In this document: piece after piece, positions 28,741 to 29,549 of the stretch
How positions within the stretch are numbered: position 1 is the stretch's first letter
Layout of the letters: every line of letters begins with the position of its first letter
NCBI GenBank assembly: GCA_049724395.1
Contig: JAUGWO010000213.1
Location: 1 to 29,549, forward strand
Length of the DNA: 29,549 bases
Source of the DNA: Spongospora subterranea f. sp. subterranea
Taxonomy: Eukaryota; Endomyxa: Phytomyxea; Phytomyxea; Plasmodiophorida
Direction of reading: 5' to 3'
Notes under the pieces: model-generated
The model's database searches: none
What the model saw: the letters and a program-made list of their open reading frames with translations, nothing else
What the model was told of the DNA's origin: nothing
Made by a program: the position numbers and the translations under genes

Positions 28741-29549
28741 GTGCGTCGATTGGCAAAATTGTTTGACAATTGCTGTCAATCTGGCAGAGGGACATACATG
28801 CCCGGGCATAGTTCAAACTGTGGCGCTGGTTCAGCCAGATTCCATCATCAAGCACAGATGATCGTGACAGAAAGCAGTAGAACTTTGATTACAGGTCTTG
28901 TTTGAAAGGAAATCCAAAATCTACAGAGTGTCCCCAAGAACTCTGAAATTTAGTCTCTGGACAAACATGGAATATGGAAAGCCGCTAGAGACGATGTCGT
29001 GTGCACTGACTGCTGGCACATCATCCTTAATAATTGGGTCGAAAGGCTTTTTGAGGCAAAAAGGAAACTACAAAAAAATCTGCATTGTATTTATATCACA
29101 TGATTTTACAAGTGTGTTTCTTCAAGATTGAGGTCCACGCTTCCGGTACGTGTGAGTTGGCAGAGATGACAACTCAAGCGATGCTGGTGGTGGTGGTCTG
29201 CCAGAAACAGTTTGTCACTTGGTTAAGATGTGGGGTGCGCCACTGAACCGGTCGAATTCACATTGAATCGACCAGCAATCAAACAGCGGCCTAAGACCCT
29301 AGGATTTATGTACGCAAATGGCGGCAATACAATCACGATGGGAAGCCCATTGACCGACCAAGATCGACAGACAAAACATGATTGATCACGCTGACTCTAT
29401 ATTGCGAATGAACCCGAGGTGGCGACCTCGACCGGATCGCGTCCAACACCGTCGCGGACTGCGTAGCTCCAAATCAGATTAACGCGTCTCAATATAATCA
29501 AATTCAGAGTTCGGGATATGCTAACTGGGGGCGCGGCGCTATTATGCTG
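28741..29549. other. Right end, no supported gene
   Basis: Short open frames only. One plus frame, 28898-29131 (KSKIYRVSPRTLKFSLWTN), has protein-like composition but no family. A (GGT)n tract of about 12 bases lies near 29180. No repeat from the rest of the window was recognised here. Confidence 0.35.

Noticed and set aside
1-29549. tRNA, rRNA or CRISPR arrays
   Set aside because: No cloverleaf with a GTTCRA-type arm, no rRNA-like conserved stretch and no regularly spaced short repeats were seen by eye.

Overview
This is nuclear DNA of a eukaryote, probably a protist. Two conserved housekeeping genes are split by short GT-AG introns (49 to about 500 bases), coding is moderately GC-rich, and much of the rest is gene-family debris and DNA transposons. 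Small secreted proteins in decaying tandem copies, with Mutator and pogo elements beside them, would suit a host-associated protist such as a plasmodiophorid or oomycete. No sequence here fixes the lineage, so that is only a guess. There is no sign of a bacterial, organellar or CRISPR region.

Left arm (1-11.7 kb): a worn tandem array of a secreted-protein family of unknown function. Members have an N-terminal signal peptide, the motif LGxxLYxxGxxVC, a second conserved cysteine about 30 residues before it, a PIK.FM segment, a (M/T)ASLF(Y/S)Y segment and a charged C-terminal tail. Two look whole here (1794-2450 minus; 7005-7823 plus) and three are broken (3292-4155, about 5100-5560, 8408-8632, all minus). 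Shared flanking blocks, called X, Y and Z below, travel with these genes. A PIF/Harbinger element with a Myb/SANT-like gene is inserted in a Y block at 9111, and its 3' half has been copied back on itself as a 0.86 kb foldback (9919-10782).

Centre (12.5-20.5 kb): two plus-strand housekeeping genes in tandem. The first is the clamp-loader subunit RFC5 (yeast Rfc3), 6 exons, 344 residues. The second is an SHPRH-like SNF2/RING E3 ligase, 4 exons, 1451 residues. Both belong to PCNA biology: RFC loads PCNA, and SHPRH/Rad5-type ligases modify it. Each gene as given carries exactly one surplus base in an otherwise in-phase exon chain.

Right arm (20.5-29.5 kb): an unrecognised decayed stretch, then X in inverted orientation to the left-arm copies, then a third whole secreted-protein gene (23798-24319 plus). 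A 4.2 kb region bounded by perfect 30-base terminal inverted repeats and TA (24430-28640) has split that unit from its usual downstream Z block. It holds a pogo/Tigger transposase, a broken MULE (Mutator) transposase, two further foldback duplications, and a 71-base exact inverted copy of the SHPRH helicase motif VI coding sequence from 6.3 kb away.

Main points of interest: the secreted family and its tails read in different frames; the captured SHPRH fragment; and repeated foldback copying, which points to local template switching. Open frames quoted here do not all begin with ATG; where the start matters this is stated.
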